From a virus, in the IMG/VR virus record IMGVR_UViG_3300008261_000025, positions 1 through 55,644 of that record: a stretch of DNA of 55,644 nt, one strand, 5' to 3'. Below are positions 55,176-55,644 of this stretch, one piece after another (position 1 is the stretch's first letter; each line of letters opens with the position of its first letter). Under the pieces are notes generated by a model. The model was not told where the DNA came from and made no database searches. It saw only the letters and a list, made by a program, of their open reading frames with translations. A program made the position numbers and the translations under genes.

Positions 55176-55604
55176 ATGACAAATACAGAAAATTGGAATG
55201 ATAAAAAGTTCGTTCTTGAAGCGGTTAGCCAAAATGGCTGGTCTCTTAGATATGCTAGCGAAAAGTTAAAAAATAATAAGGAGGTCGTTTTAGCGGCGGT
55301 TAGGCAAAATGGAATTGCTCTTATGTGGGCTAGCTACAGGCTACGAAATAATAAGGAGGTTGTTTTAGCGGCGGTTAAGGAGAATATCAATTCTATTTGG
55401 TTTGCTAACGATAAGTTAAGAAAAAATAAAGAAATTGCCATTGAAGCTATTAAACAAAATGGTAACGCTCTTAAATATTTTAGCGACAATTTGCGAAACA
55501 ATAAAGAGGTTGTTTTAGAGGCGGTTAAGCAAGATCGCTTTGCTCTTGTATATGCCAGTCCAAAATTGCGAAATGATCCAAAGCTTATTGCTTTGGCAAG
55601 CTAA
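55176..55604 (+). CDS. DUF4116 repeat protein (142 aa)
   Basis: I start at ATG 55176 (MTNTENWNDKKFVLEAV), after the A-rich ACAAAATG context; an ORF start at 55158 lies in the previous gene. Five 25-residue units of form 'NKEVVLAAV(R/K)(Q/E)NG.AL..AS..LRN' follow, closing with RNDPKLIALAS. It is close in sequence to the ten-unit protein at 51,403 but with more variation. It is the last gene before the circular junction. The function is unknown. Confidence 0.83.
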   Translation: MTNTENWNDKKFVLEAVSQNGWSLRYASEKLKNNKEVVLAAVRQNGIALMWASYRLRNNKEVVLAAVKENINSIWFANDKLRKNKEIAIEAIKQNGNALKYFSDNLRNNKEVVLEAVKQDRFALVYASPKLRNDPKLIALAS

Positions 55605-55644
55605 AATAATTTAATCTTATTAATTCTTACAAAAATATATTGAT
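55601..55644. repeat. Terminal direct repeat, copy 2 (circular closure)
   Basis: Exact copy of bases 1-44. It begins inside the stop region of the last DUF4116 gene, so joining the two ends gives a continuous rightward gene run: the DUF4116 gene, then the first early promoter, then a small membrane peptide. The unique genome length is therefore 55,600 bp. Confidence 0.9.

Noticed and set aside
1-55644. Temperate phage with integrase and repressor
   Set aside because: No integrase, transposase or CI-type repressor was recognised. The ImmA-like gene is degenerate. A lytic or plasmid-like lifestyle cannot be decided from this sequence.

Overview
The window is one complete circular bacteriophage genome. 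Its first 44 bases recur as its last 44, which is an assembly overlap, so the unique circle is 55,600 bp. It is very AT-rich and densely packed. The virion genes describe a contractile-tailed phage: an HK97-type capsid and portal, a PBSX-type large terminase, and a short Mu-like tail with sheath, tube, -1 frameshifted chaperone, tape measure, gpN/gpP/gp45-48-like baseplate and fibres. The host is Gram-negative, shown by a two-component spanin pair, signal-peptide proteins and an M15 endolysin. Base composition, sigma70-type promoters and the ankyrin/DUF4116 repeat genes would fit an AT-rich proteobacterium, possibly one living with eukaryotes; that host guess is weak inference. I see no integrase, CI-type repressor, DNA polymerase or primase.

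The circle has two arms that diverge at 37.3-37.45 kb and converge at 5.66-5.77 kb. The leftward arm (37,288 down to 5,769) holds virion and lysis genes: ParB-methyltransferase, terS, terL, portal, gpF-like, protease, capsid, connectors, tail sheath and tube, chaperone, tape measure, baseplate, fibres, a permuted NlpC/P60-like protein, a secreted Cys-rich protein, holin, overlapping spanins and endolysin. One gene breaks this arm: the baseplate spike (19,336-19,749) lies on the opposite strand, in its normal syntenic slot, with its own promoter.

The rightward arm (37,453 through the circular junction to 5,593) is early/accessory. It has a cassette of IbrA-like PAPS-reductase, ectoine-synthase-like cupin, IbrB-like ParB protein and SNF2-like helicase, bracketed by a perfect 71-bp promoter repeat. 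Then come small unknown genes, ankyrin and DUF4116 repeat proteins, a structured non-coding stretch (45.39-45.73 kb), replication genes, VRR-NUC nuclease, YqaJ exonuclease, Erf annealing protein, dUTPase, two DNA methyltransferases and SSB.

The rightward arm is read from at least seven closely matching promoters (TTGACA-like, 16-17 bp, TAAAAT). Each is followed, at or near the predicted transcript 5' end, by a small stem-loop whose loop carries ATTT or AGTT while the stem sequence differs. At two sites this stem-loop is preceded by a larger 42-nt hairpin with shared internal sequence and compensatory stem changes. That RNA family and the Ibr/EctC-like cassette are the strongest candidates for something new.
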